From the NCBI GenBank assembly GCA_021848345.1, contig JAJZUV010000006.1, positions 1 through 64,000 on the forward strand: DNA of 64,000 nucleotides. Reading direction: 5' to 3'. The translations under genes and the position numbers were made by a program. The DNA comes from Pseudomonadota bacterium (lineage in GTDB: Bacteria > Pseudomonadota > Gammaproteobacteria > Burkholderiales > Burkholderiaceae_C). Positions 34,218 to 41,875 of the stretch are shown here, piece after piece. The first letter of the stretch is position 1. Every line of letters starts with the position of its first letter. The notes under the pieces are model-generated. The model did no database searches and was not told the DNA's origin. It saw only the letters and a program-made list of their open reading frames with translations.

Positions 34218-35078
34218 TCAGCCGTGTCGGCGGGCCGCGGCCACGCAGCCGGCAACCGCCACCGCGGTGACCAGCATGCCCGGCGCGACCGTCTCGCCGA
34301 GCAGCGCGGCCGCCAGCAGCAGGCCCACGAAGGGCTGCAGCAGCTGCAGTTGGCCCACCGCGGCGATGCCGCCCAGCGCCAGCCCCCGATACCAGAACAC
34401 GAAGCCCACGAGCATGCTGAACACGCTCACGTAGGCCAGCCCGATCCACGGTGCGCTCGCGTGGGGCAGCGCCTGCCGCGCCAGTTCGGCCCCCGCCAGC
34501 GGCAGGGTCAGCGGCAGCGCCAGCAACAGCGCCCAGCAGATCACCTGCCAGCCGCCGAGCCTGCGCGACAGGCGCGCGCCCTCGGCGTAGCCGTAGCCGC
34601 ACACCACCACGGCGGCCACCATCAAGGCGTCTCCCAGCCACGCCGCGCGCGCTCCCTGCGACAACGCGAATGCGCACACCAGTGCCGCCCCCAGCGCCGA
34701 GTAGATCCAGAAGGCCCGGCGCGGGCGCTCGCCGGCGCGCAGCACGGCGAAGCTGGCCGTGCACAGCGGCAACAGCGCCACCAGCACCAGCGCGTCGGCC
34801 GCCGTGATGTGGCGCAGCGCCATCGCACTGAGCAAGGGGAAGCCCACCACCACGCCGCCGGCCACCGCCAGCAGATGCAGCCACTCGCGTCCGCGCGGGC
34901 GCCGGCGATCCCAGGCCAGCAGGGCCAGCGCGGCCAGCGCGGCGGCCGCGCTGGCACGCACCGCCGTCAGGCACAGGGGCGAGAAACCCTGCACCGCCAC
35001 GCGCGTGGCGGGCAGGGATCCGCTGAAGATCAGCATGCCCGCCAGCCCCAGCCACCAGCCCTTGCGTTGGTCGTTCAT
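34218..35078 (-). CDS. EamA/DMT-family transporter
   Basis: The 286-residue protein has about ten membrane spans in two EamA repeats. The first is GWWLGLAGMLIFSGSLPATRVAVQGFSPLCLTAVRASAAAALA, with the typical R-A turn. The second runs from AWLGDALMVAAVVVCGYGYAEGARLSRRLGGWQVICWALLLALPL to FVFWYRGLALGGIAAVGQLQLLQPFVGLLLAAALLGE. DMT transporters export amino acids, vitamins or drugs. The gene is divergent from a MocR-type regulator with a 33-bp dyad between them, so transport is probably controlled by a PLP- or amino-acid-linked signal. Confidence 0.84.
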   Translation of the reverse strand: MNDQRKGWWLGLAGMLIFSGSLPATRVAVQGFSPLCLTAVRASAAAALAALALLAWDRRRPRGREWLHLLAVAGGVVVGFPLLSAMALRHITAADALVLVALLPLCTASFAVLRAGERPRRAFWIYSALGAALVCAFALSQGARAAWLGDALMVAAVVVCGYGYAEGARLSRRLGGWQVICWALLLALPLTLPLAGAELARQALPHASAPWIGLAYVSVFSMLVGFVFWYRGLALGGIAAVGQLQLLQPFVGLLLAAALLGETVAPGMLVTAVAVAGCVAAARRHG

Positions 35079-35115
35079 GCCTCGCATGGTGCCTTGCCCG
35101 GCACCGCGCGCCCAG

Positions 35116-35148
35116 GTACGCTTTGCGGACAATCTCAGCAAACTGTAC
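35116..35148. promoter_or_regulatory. Long imperfect dyad between EamA and MocR-type genes
   Basis: GTACGCTTTGC (35116-35126) and GCAAACTGTAC (35138-35148) form an inverted repeat with 9 of 11 matching positions and an 11-nt spacer, so half-sites are 22 bp apart. It ends 2 bp before the regulator ATG. MocR/PdxR-type regulators bind such spaced sites in the region shared with their target, so this is the likely operator. Confidence 0.55.
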
Positions 35149-35150
35149 TG

Positions 35151-36644
35151 ATGCACCCACCGGAACAGTCGCCCGCCGTCGCTCGCAAGGTCGACGCAGT
35201 GATGGACGCGGTGCGCGCGCGCATCGCGTCGCGCGCGCTCGTCCAGGGCACCCGCCTGCCGTCCATCCGTGCCTGCGCACGGGCCATGGGGGTGTCCAAG
35301 TCCACGGTGGTGGAGGCCTACGACCGCCTGGCCGCCGACGGGGTGATCCGTGCGCGCCGCGGCGCCGGCTTCTACGTCGCCGCGCATGCGCCGCCGCTGG
35401 ACCTGGCGGGCATCGCGCCCCGGCTGGAGCGCGCGGTGGACCCGTTGTGGGTGTCGCGCCAGGCGCTGGACGGCGCCGCCGGCGTGGGAAGCCCCGGCTG
35501 CGGCTGGCTGCCGGCCGACTGGATGCCGCAGGAGGCGCTGCGCCGCGGCCTGCGCGGCATCGCCCGCGCGCGCGACGAGGAACTCGCCGACTATGCCACG
35601 CCGCAGGGCTCGCCCGCGCTGCGCGCCCTGCTCGGCCGACGTCTGGCCGAGCGCGGGATCGACGCGCCGCCGGCGCGCATCGTGCTCAGCCGCGGTGTCA
35701 CGCAGGCGGTGGACCTGTTGTGCCGCATGCTGCTGGAGCCGGGCGACGTGGTGCTGGTCGACGACCCCTGCTATTTCAATTTCCTCGCCCTGCTGCGCGC
35801 GCACCGCGTGCGTGTCGTGAGCCTGCCGCGCGATGCCGTCGGCCCCGACCTGGCCGCCTTCGAGTCGGCGCTGCGCGAGCATCGGCCGCGCCTGTACCTG
35901 ACTCAGTCGGCGCTGCACAACCCCACCGGCGGAAGCCTGTCGGCGCCGCTGGCGCACCGGCTGCTGCAAATGGCCGAGCAGGCCGGCCTGACCATCGTCG
36001 AGGACGACATCTACGCCGACCTCGATCCCACGGCCGCGCCGCGCCTGGCCGCTTTCGACGGACTGCGACGCGTGATCTACCTGGGCGGCTTCTCCAAGAC
36101 GGTCAGCGCCGCCGCGCGCTGCGGTTTCATCGCGCTGCGCGAGGACTGGGTCGAGCCGCTGCTGGATCTGAAGGTGGCCACCAGCTTCGGCGACGACCGC
36201 ATCGCCGCCGCGCTGGTGCACGGCGTGCTGGCCGACGGCGGCTACCGGCGCCACCTGGAGGGCCTGCGCGAGCGCCTCGCGCAGGCCACCGGCCAGGCGC
36301 TGCGGCGCCTGCGGGGCCTGGGCCTGAGCTGCGCCGCGCCGCCGGCCGGAGGTCTGTTCCTGTGGTGCGCGTTGCCGCCGGGCATCGACTCGGCCGAGCT
36401 GGCGCGACGCGCGCTGGCGCGCGGCCTGCTGCTGGCGCCGGGCAATGTGTTCAGCGCATCCCAGGGTTGCGCGGGGCATATGCGCGTGAACGTCTCGCAG
36501 TGCCAGCGCCCGGTGGTGTTCGAGCGCCTGGAGCAGGCGCTGGAGGATTGCGCGCGGGCGGGCGGTGCCGGCGGCGAGATCAGCGCGCGGGATCCGGCTG
36601 CAGGTGCCCCACCTTCACGTAGATCAGGCAGCCCGGGTCGCTGA
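35151..36644 (+). CDS. MocR/PdxR-type regulator (GntR helix-turn-helix plus aminotransferase domain)
   Basis: The 497-residue protein has a GntR winged helix at about residues 13-75 (VDAVMDAVRARIASRALVQGTRLPSIRACARAMGVSKSTVVEAYDRLAADGVI). A type I aminotransferase-like domain follows, with VLVDDPCYFNFLALL, LTQSALHNPTGGSLS, VEDDIYADLD and the PLP lysine in YLGGFSKTVSAAARCGFIAL. MocR proteins use PLP-bound ligands to control transcription; the divergent EamA exporter gene is the obvious target. The Arg/Pro-rich tail and stop overlap the convergent tandem-cupin gene by 65 nt. Confidence 0.87.
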   Translation: MHPPEQSPAVARKVDAVMDAVRARIASRALVQGTRLPSIRACARAMGVSKSTVVEAYDRLAADGVIRARRGAGFYVAAHAPPLDLAGIAPRLERAVDPLWVSRQALDGAAGVGSPGCGWLPADWMPQEALRRGLRGIARARDEELADYATPQGSPALRALLGRRLAERGIDAPPARIVLSRGVTQAVDLLCRMLLEPGDVVLVDDPCYFNFLALLRAHRVRVVSLPRDAVGPDLAAFESALREHRPRLYLTQSALHNPTGGSLSAPLAHRLLQMAEQAGLTIVEDDIYADLDPTAAPRLAAFDGLRRVIYLGGFSKTVSAAARCGFIALREDWVEPLLDLKVATSFGDDRIAAALVHGVLADGGYRRHLEGLRERLAQATGQALRRLRGLGLSCAAPPAGGLFLWCALPPGIDSAELARRALARGLLLAPGNVFSASQGCAGHMRVNVSQCQRPVVFERLEQALEDCARAGGAGGEISARDPAAGAPPSRRSGSPGR

Positions 36645-37248
36645 ACGGCTGATGCCGGCTGAGGTGCGGGCTGCGCAGCCAGCTGCCCGCCGGGTAGTGT
36701 CCGTGCTCGTCGCTGAACACGCCCTCGAGCACCAGGATCTCCTCGCCGCCCCAGTGCGTGTGGGCCTGGAAGCGCGTGCCGGGCGCCCAGCGCACCAGTG
36801 CGACATGCTCGCCGCCGAATTCGTGCAGCGGCAGCACCCGCAGCCCCGGCACGAGACCCGGCACGAAGGCGGCCGCGCGCGTGTCGACGCACAGCTGGCG
36901 GTCGTCGCCGGGCTGGAACTGGCGCAGCTTGACGAACAGCTCGCAGCCCGCGCTGGAGCGCGGCGCGTGGCGGGTGCCGGGCGGATTGCGCAGGTAGGTG
37001 CCCGCCGGGTACTCGCCGTGCTCGTCGGCGAACACGCCCGACAGCACGAGGATCTCCTCGCCCAGCGCGTGCTCGTGTTCGGCGAACACGCTGCCGGGCG
37101 CGTAGCGCACGATGCTGGTGGCGCGCGCCACCTCCTCGCCCACGCGGTCGAGCATGCGCCGCTCGACGCCGGGCTGGGGCGACGCCACCCAGGGCGCGTC
37201 GCGCGTGTCGATCAGCACGCGCGCGGAAAAGTCGGCATGGAGTTCCAT
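36580..37248 (-). CDS. Tandem ChrR-like cupin protein
   Basis: The 222-residue protein contains two copies of the same ChrR-type cupin. Copy one is RYAPGSVFAEHEHALGEEILVLSGVFADEHGEYPAGTYLRNPPGTRHAP at about residues 48-97. Copy two is RWAPGTRFQAHTHWGGEEILVLEGVFSDEHGHYPAGSWLRSPHLSRHQP at about 152-201. Each has the metal-binding His/His/Glu set. Without a zinc-finger anti-sigma domain it resembles the cupin part of ChrR only, so it may be a metal-dependent dioxygenase-like or sensor protein. No sigma factor gene is adjacent. It overlaps the convergent MocR-type gene. Confidence 0.78.
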   Translation of the reverse strand: MELHADFSARVLIDTRDAPWVASPQPGVERRMLDRVGEEVARATSIVRYAPGSVFAEHEHALGEEILVLSGVFADEHGEYPAGTYLRNPPGTRHAPRSSAGCELFVKLRQFQPGDDRQLCVDTRAAAFVPGLVPGLRVLPLHEFGGEHVALVRWAPGTRFQAHTHWGGEEILVLEGVFSDEHGHYPAGSWLRSPHLSRHQPFSDPGCLIYVKVGHLQPDPAR

Positions 37249-37341
37249 GGTGCAAGCCGCGGGGAGAGAACCCGCCGAGAGAGCCGGGTCGTCAAGGTTA
37301 GCAGCCTGCCGGCAGGCTCGCCCGCGGCCCGCCTGCCGCGC

Positions 37342-38754
37342 CTACGCGGCCCGCACCGACGGGGGAGCGGGCATCGTCGGCAACGCGGCTTCCACCGCCG
37401 CCGCCACGGCCAGCAGCCTGCGGTCGCCGCCGGCCGGGCCGTCCAGTTCCAGGCCCACCGGCAGGCCGCCGGCCAGGCCGATGGCGAGGGAGATGCCGGG
37501 CAGGCCGGCGTTGCTGCCGGGATCGGTGTTGCGGATCACGGTCGGGAAGGTCGGGCAGTCCCTGCCGTTGTGCGTGAAGGTCTGGTCCTCGCCGATGCGG
37601 GGCGCCGTGCAAGGCGTCGTGGGGAACACCAGTGCGTCCACTGCGGCGGCAGCGAAGGCCTCGCGGTAGACGTCCTGCAGACGCTGCCGCGCCGCCAGAG
37701 CGTCCCGATAGGCGGACTCGGGCACCGCGCCGGCACCGAGCAGCGGCTCCACGATCGCCTTCACGTCGGCGCTGCGCACGCCGGCCACCAGCGCGGGCAG
37801 ATCGATGCCGCGGCCTTCGTCGTGCAGGTAGCGCGTCATGTCGCGCACGAATTCGTACAGCGCCACGACGAAGCTGACCTGGGCGTTGAGCTGCTCCAGC
37901 CCGGGCAGCGCGACCGGCACGCACTCGGCACCCTGCGCGCGCAGGGCTTGCAGCGCCCTGTCGGCGCAGGCCTGCACGCCGGGATCCAGGTCCTGCCAGA
38001 ACGAGCCGTCCGGGATGCCCAGGCGCAGGCCGCGCAGGGAGATGCGCGCCAGCGGCGCGGGCTCGTCTCCGAGCACGGAGTCGAGCAGCGCCAGGTCCTC
38101 CACGCTGCGTGCCAGCGGCCCCGCGGTGTCGCGCGTGGCCGAGATGGGCGCGATGCCCTCGGCGCTCACGCGACCCACGCTGGGGCGCAGCCCCTGCACC
38201 CCGCAAAACGCCGCCGGCACGCGCACCGAGCCGCCGGTGTCGGTGCCGATGGCGGCCGGCACCAGTCGCGCGGCGACCGCCGCACCGGCGCCGCCGCTGC
38301 TGCCGCCGGGCGAGCGCGCCGGGTCCCAGGGATTGTGCACCGCGCCGGTGCAGGCGTTGTTCGAGGTGATTCCGAAGGCCAGTTCGTGCATGCCGAGCTT
38401 GCCCGTGATGACGGCCCCGGCGGCGCGCAGCCGGGCCACCAGCCGGGCGTCGCGCTCGCAGCGCCAGCCCTGCAGCGCCCAAGTGCCGTTGGCGCAGCCC
38501 AGCCCCGCGGCGGCGATGTTGTCCTTCAGGGCGATGGGCACGCCGAGCAGAGGCAGGCGCTCGCCGGCGGCGAGCCGCGCATCGGCCCGGCGAGCCTGGG
38601 CGATCAGGCCCTCGGCATCGAACTCGACATAGCTGTTCAACGCGGCCGCCGCCTCGGTGCGGCGAATCCAGACTTGGGCAAGCTCGGCACAGGAGAACTC
38701 GCGTCGCGCGAGCGCCGTCGCGAGCTGGCTGGCGGTAAGGTCGGTCGGTTCCAT
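37342..38754 (-). CDS. Amidase, mandelamide/indoleacetamide hydrolase type
   Basis: The 470-residue amidase-signature enzyme has the catalytic Lys in LLGVPIALKDNIAAAGLGCANGTWAL, cis-Ser in ARSPGGSSGGAGAAVAA, and the nucleophile Ser in IGTDTGGSVRVPAAFCGVQGLRPS. The NGT-AL-G segment after the Lys loop is that of mandelamide and indole-3-acetamide hydrolases, suggesting an arylacetamide-type substrate. AGGGAG 6 nt before ATG 38754 fixes the start. It is divergent from a LuxR-type regulator, and its promoter shares elements with the amide/branched-chain ABC operon. Confidence 0.85.
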   Translation of the reverse strand: MEPTDLTASQLATALARREFSCAELAQVWIRRTEAAAALNSYVEFDAEGLIAQARRADARLAAGERLPLLGVPIALKDNIAAAGLGCANGTWALQGWRCERDARLVARLRAAGAVITGKLGMHELAFGITSNNACTGAVHNPWDPARSPGGSSGGAGAAVAARLVPAAIGTDTGGSVRVPAAFCGVQGLRPSVGRVSAEGIAPISATRDTAGPLARSVEDLALLDSVLGDEPAPLARISLRGLRLGIPDGSFWQDLDPGVQACADRALQALRAQGAECVPVALPGLEQLNAQVSFVVALYEFVRDMTRYLHDEGRGIDLPALVAGVRSADVKAIVEPLLGAGAVPESAYRDALAARQRLQDVYREAFAAAAVDALVFPTTPCTAPRIGEDQTFTHNGRDCPTFPTVIRNTDPGSNAGLPGISLAIGLAGGLPVGLELDGPAGGDRRLLAVAAAVEAALPTMPAPPSVRAA

Positions 38755-38779
38755 GCGCATCTCCCTGGCCAAAGACCGC

Positions 38780-38825
38780 AGCCTAGGCACGGTGGCTGGC
38801 GCGCGCACCTAGCGGGACCGATAGG
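38780..38825 (-). promoter_or_regulatory. Regulator dyad and -10 box upstream of the amidase (LuxR-type regulon)
   Basis: The plus-strand reads CCTAGC-gggacc-GATAGG at 38808-38825. On the minus strand this is CCTATC-N6-GCTAGG followed 20 nt later by CCTAGGCT (38787-38780), a -10-like box. The same pair (dyad, then CCTAGACT) occurs with identical spacing before the ABC operon at 39737-39782. The shared layout strongly suggests activation of both promoters by the LuxR-type protein encoded between them. Confidence 0.6.
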
Positions 38826-38914
38826 GGGGCGGGGTTTGCCCCGACGAGACGGCGCGGCGCCCTTCTCCTAAGATCGGTGGCCGCATTCGATGCGCGCCGC
38901 GCGGAGCGCCAGCC

Positions 38915-39712
38915 ATGCATCTGTCATCCAACCAGTCCCGTGCACTTGCCGCGGTGATCGGCCTGCTCGCCGACGCCAACGACGGAGATGCGCTGCGCGC
39001 CGCGCTGGCGGCGCCCATGCTCGACCTGTTGGGGGCGGACCACTACACGTCGATGGCGTGGAACGAGCAGACCCATCGCTTCGAGCGCTTCACCGCGCTC
39101 AACGTGTCGCCCGACAGCCTGCGCGACTGGGACGCCTATTTCCGCTTCGTCGACCCGCTGACCTTCCGCCTGATGCTGCGGCGCGGCCCCACGCTGGCCA
39201 CGCAGATCATGAGCCAGCCGGAACTGATGAAAAGCGAGTTCTTCAACGATTTCCTGCGCCGCGAGGGCATGCACTGGGGGGTCAACATCTACTTCCACGA
39301 CGCGCGCACCTGCGTCGGCGACTTTCGCATCTGGCGCAGCCGCGAGCGCGGGCAGTTCGGCAGCCACGAGCTCGAGTTGCTGCGCCTGCTGGAGCCGGGG
39401 ATCACCTCGGCACTGAGCCGATTGCACTGGGCCGGCTCCGCCGCGCCGCGGGAGGCCCAGACGCTGTGCGCGGAGGAACTGCTGGAGCGCCGCGCACACC
39501 TGAGCCGGCGCGAAGCGCAGGCGGCCTGGCTGGTCGCCTGCGGCTGTCCGGACAAGGAAATCGCGCGCCGCCTGGGCATCAGCTACCCGACGGTGCGTTT
39601 TCATCTCGGCAACGTGTACCGCAAACTCCACGCGCACAACCGGGCCATGCTGGCGGCCAGGGTGCGCGCGCTGATCCAGGCCGACGGCGACGCCGTCTCG
39701 AACGCCAACTGA
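38915..39712 (+). CDS. LuxR-family transcriptional regulator
   Basis: The 265-residue protein has an N-terminal ligand/PAS-GAF-like domain (about residues 1-170, with MLDLLGADHYTSMAWNEQT and HELELLRLLEPGITSALSR). A C-terminal LuxR helix-turn-helix follows at about 190-255 (HLSRREAQAAWLVACGCPDKEIARRLGISYPTVRFHLGNVYRKLHAHNRAMLAARV). There is no phospho-receiver domain, so it responds to a ligand rather than to a kinase. Its own -10 candidate is TAAGAT (38870-38875). It probably activates the divergent amidase gene and the downstream ABC operon through the shared 18-bp dyad. Confidence 0.87.
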   Translation: MHLSSNQSRALAAVIGLLADANDGDALRAALAAPMLDLLGADHYTSMAWNEQTHRFERFTALNVSPDSLRDWDAYFRFVDPLTFRLMLRRGPTLATQIMSQPELMKSEFFNDFLRREGMHWGVNIYFHDARTCVGDFRIWRSRERGQFGSHELELLRLLEPGITSALSRLHWAGSAAPREAQTLCAEELLERRAHLSRREAQAAWLVACGCPDKEIARRLGISYPTVRFHLGNVYRKLHAHNRAMLAARVRALIQADGDAVSNAN

Positions 39713-39736
39713 GCGCGCCCGCGTGGCGCCCGGACT

Positions 39737-39782
39737 CCTAGCGATCCTGCTAGGTGTCGCGCCCCGAGCGCCTTCCTAGACT
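39737..39782 (+). promoter_or_regulatory. Promoter of the ABC-transporter operon with LuxR-type dyad
   Basis: CCTAGC-gatcct-GCTAGG at 39737-39754 is a perfect dyad. The box CCTAGACT at 39775-39782 includes TAGACT (39777-39782) as the -10 element. The dyad centre is about 34 nt before the -10 centre, so it lies around -43, where class II activators bind. The arrangement is copied upstream of the amidase gene. Confidence 0.6.
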
Positions 39783-39861
39783 CCGGCCAGATGCCGCATC
39801 GCCGCCGCCCCGTCGGGGCGCGCCCGGCTCGACGCGGCCCACGCACGCGAAGGAGACGTTC

Positions 39862-41013
39862 ATGCGACGCCGAGAGTTCCTGTTGTCCGCCGCCGCCGTG
39901 GCCGGGGCCGCGACCGGCCCCGCCGCGCGGGCGGCCGCGCCGCTGAAGGTGGCGGTGATGATCCCGATGAGCGGTCCGGCAGCCCTGTTCGGACCATCGA
40001 GCAAGAACTGCGCGCTGATGGCCGCGGACGCGCTGAACGCCGCGGGCGGCGTGCTCGGACGCCGCGTGGAACTGATGTTCGGAGACGCCGGCGTGGCACC
40101 GGCCGAGGCGGCACAGACGGCGCTGCGCCTGTGGCGCGGCGAGGGCGCCGAGGCCGTCATCGGCATGCATGACAGCGCGGTGCGCGACGCCCTGGTGCAG
40201 CTGTTCGACGGCCATGTTCCCTACGTCTACACCCCGGTCTACGAGGGCGGCGAATGCGCCCCCGGGACCTACATGACCGGCGAAACCCCCGAGCAGCAGC
40301 TGCGTCCCGTGATTCCCTGGCTGAAGGCCAGGCGCAAGGCCGATGCCTGGTACCTGATCGGCAACGACTACGTCTGGCCCAGAAAGACCAACGCCGTGGC
40401 CCGGAGCTATATCCAGCAGGCGGGCGGGCGGGTGGTCGGCGAGGAGTACGTGCCTTTCGGCGTGGACAATTTCGACGCGAACCTGGCGCGCATCCGCGGC
40501 AGCGGCGCCGACGCGGTGCTGGTCACGCTCGTGGGCGGGGCCTCGGTGGGCTTCAACAAGGCCTTCGCCAGCTTCGGGCTGAGCGATCGGGCGCTGCGCC
40601 TGGGCACCCTCATCGAGGAGAACACCCTGGCCGGGATCGGCCTGGCCGATGCGCGCAACCTGTATTCGAGCGCGGGCTATTTCGCCAACCTCGACACGCC
40701 GCGCGCGCGTGCCTTCGCGGCGGCCTACGCCAAGCGCTTCGGCGCCCACGCGCCGCTGCTCAACGGGCTCGCCGAATCGGCGTACGAGGGCTTCCTGCTG
40801 CTGGCGGCCGTGGCCGCGCGGGCGGGCTCGCTGCAGGTGGCGCGCATGGATCCCGCCAGCGAAGGAGCGCACTACGTCGGGCCGCGCGGACCGGTGACCA
40901 TGCATGCGCGTCACCTGCAGCAGAACGTCTACGTGGCCGACGTCGGTCCCGCCGGATTCCGGGTGGTCAAGACCTTCGATTCGGTGGCCTCCGGCCAGAC
41001 CTGCAAGGCCTGA
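39862..41013 (+). CDS. ABC transporter substrate-binding protein, urea/short-amide or branched-chain type
   Basis: The 383-residue protein starts with a Tat-like signal peptide (MRRREFLLSAAAVAGAA, cleavage near residue 25). The mature part is a type I periplasmic binding protein (LKVAVMIPMSGPAALFGPSSKNCALMAADALNAAGGVLGRRVELMFGDAG, NDYVWPRKTN, HPLLNG-like LLNGLAESAYEGFLLLAAV). NDYVWPR and the following region are typical of AmiC/UrtA-type amide and urea binders rather than leucine binders. GGAG lies 7 nt before ATG 39862. It is followed 1 bp later by the permease gene. Confidence 0.85.
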   Translation: MRRREFLLSAAAVAGAATGPAARAAAPLKVAVMIPMSGPAALFGPSSKNCALMAADALNAAGGVLGRRVELMFGDAGVAPAEAAQTALRLWRGEGAEAVIGMHDSAVRDALVQLFDGHVPYVYTPVYEGGECAPGTYMTGETPEQQLRPVIPWLKARRKADAWYLIGNDYVWPRKTNAVARSYIQQAGGRVVGEEYVPFGVDNFDANLARIRGSGADAVLVTLVGGASVGFNKAFASFGLSDRALRLGTLIEENTLAGIGLADARNLYSSAGYFANLDTPRARAFAAAYAKRFGAHAPLLNGLAESAYEGFLLLAAVAARAGSLQVARMDPASEGAHYVGPRGPVTMHARHLQQNVYVADVGPAGFRVVKTFDSVASGQTCKA

Positions 41014-41014
41014 C

Positions 41015-41875
41015 ATGTCCGTGGGCCAGGCGCTGCTGCTGCACGCCCTCGACCTCGCCTATGCGTTGACCAGCCTGGCGCTGATCTCCCTGGGCCTGGC
41101 GATCGTGTTCGGGCTGCTGGGGGTGATGAACATGGCCCACGGCGAGTTCGTCATGCTCGGCGCCTACGCGGCGGTGAGCGCGCAGCGCGCGGGCTGGCCG
41201 CTGCCCGCGGCGCTCGCGCTGAGCGTGGTGGCGTGTGCGGCGATCGGCTACGTGGTCGAGCGCTGGCTGGTGCGTCCCTTGTACGCGCGGCCCTTCGACA
41301 CCCTGCTCGCCACCTGGGGCCTGGCCCTTCTGCTGCGCAAGCTGGTGGAGGCCGTGTTCGGGCGCGGTTACTACAACGTGCGCGCACCCTTTGGCGGTCC
41401 GCTGCACCTGCTGGGTGTGGCCTATCCGGCCTACCGCGTGGTGCTGATGGCGGTGGTGCTGAGCCTGCTGCTCGTGCTGTACCTGTGGTACCGGCGCAGC
41501 ACGGCGGGGCTGCGGGTGCGCGCCATGGTGTCGAATCCGCTGCTCGCGCGGGCCCTGGGCATCGACACCCAGCGCCTGGCCAGCCTCAGCTTCATCGTGG
41601 GCGTCGTGCTGGCCGGGCTGGCCGGGGTGCTGCTGGCGCCGCTGGTGCCGGTGGAGCCCGGCATGGGGGTGAACTTCCTGCTGAACGCATTCTTCGCCCT
41701 GGTGGTGGGTGGGCTGGGGAGCTTCGGGGCCTTCGCCGGCGGGGTCACGGTGGTCGGCTCCGCGCAGTCGGTGCTCAGCGGCATGTTCAGCAGCACCGTG
41801 GGCTACGCCGCGGTGCTGGTCGTCTCGGTGCTGTTTCTCTGGCTCAAACCCGATGGACTCTTTGCGCGACGCTAG
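41015..41875 (+). CDS. Branched-chain/amide ABC permease, LivH/UrtB type
   Basis: The 286-residue protein has about eight spans with the LivH signature at the N-terminus (LALISLGLAIVFGLLGVMNMAHGEFVMLGAYAAV). The C-terminal core NPLLARALGIDTQRLASLSFIVGVVLAGLAGVLLAPL...LVVGGLGSFGAFAGGVTVVGSAQSVL also matches. It forms the first transmembrane half of the importer. ATG 41015 follows the binding-protein stop by 1 bp; its last 23 nt overlap the next gene. Confidence 0.87.
   Translation: MSVGQALLLHALDLAYALTSLALISLGLAIVFGLLGVMNMAHGEFVMLGAYAAVSAQRAGWPLPAALALSVVACAAIGYVVERWLVRPLYARPFDTLLATWGLALLLRKLVEAVFGRGYYNVRAPFGGPLHLLGVAYPAYRVVLMAVVLSLLLVLYLWYRRSTAGLRVRAMVSNPLLARALGIDTQRLASLSFIVGVVLAGLAGVLLAPLVPVEPGMGVNFLLNAFFALVVGGLGSFGAFAGGVTVVGSAQSVLSGMFSSTVGYAAVLVVSVLFLWLKPDGLFARR

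Noticed and set aside
39713-39736. Sigma-54 promoter upstream of the ABC operon
   Set aside because: No GG-N10-GC pattern was found; the dyad plus TAGACT fits a sigma-70 class II activator promoter better.
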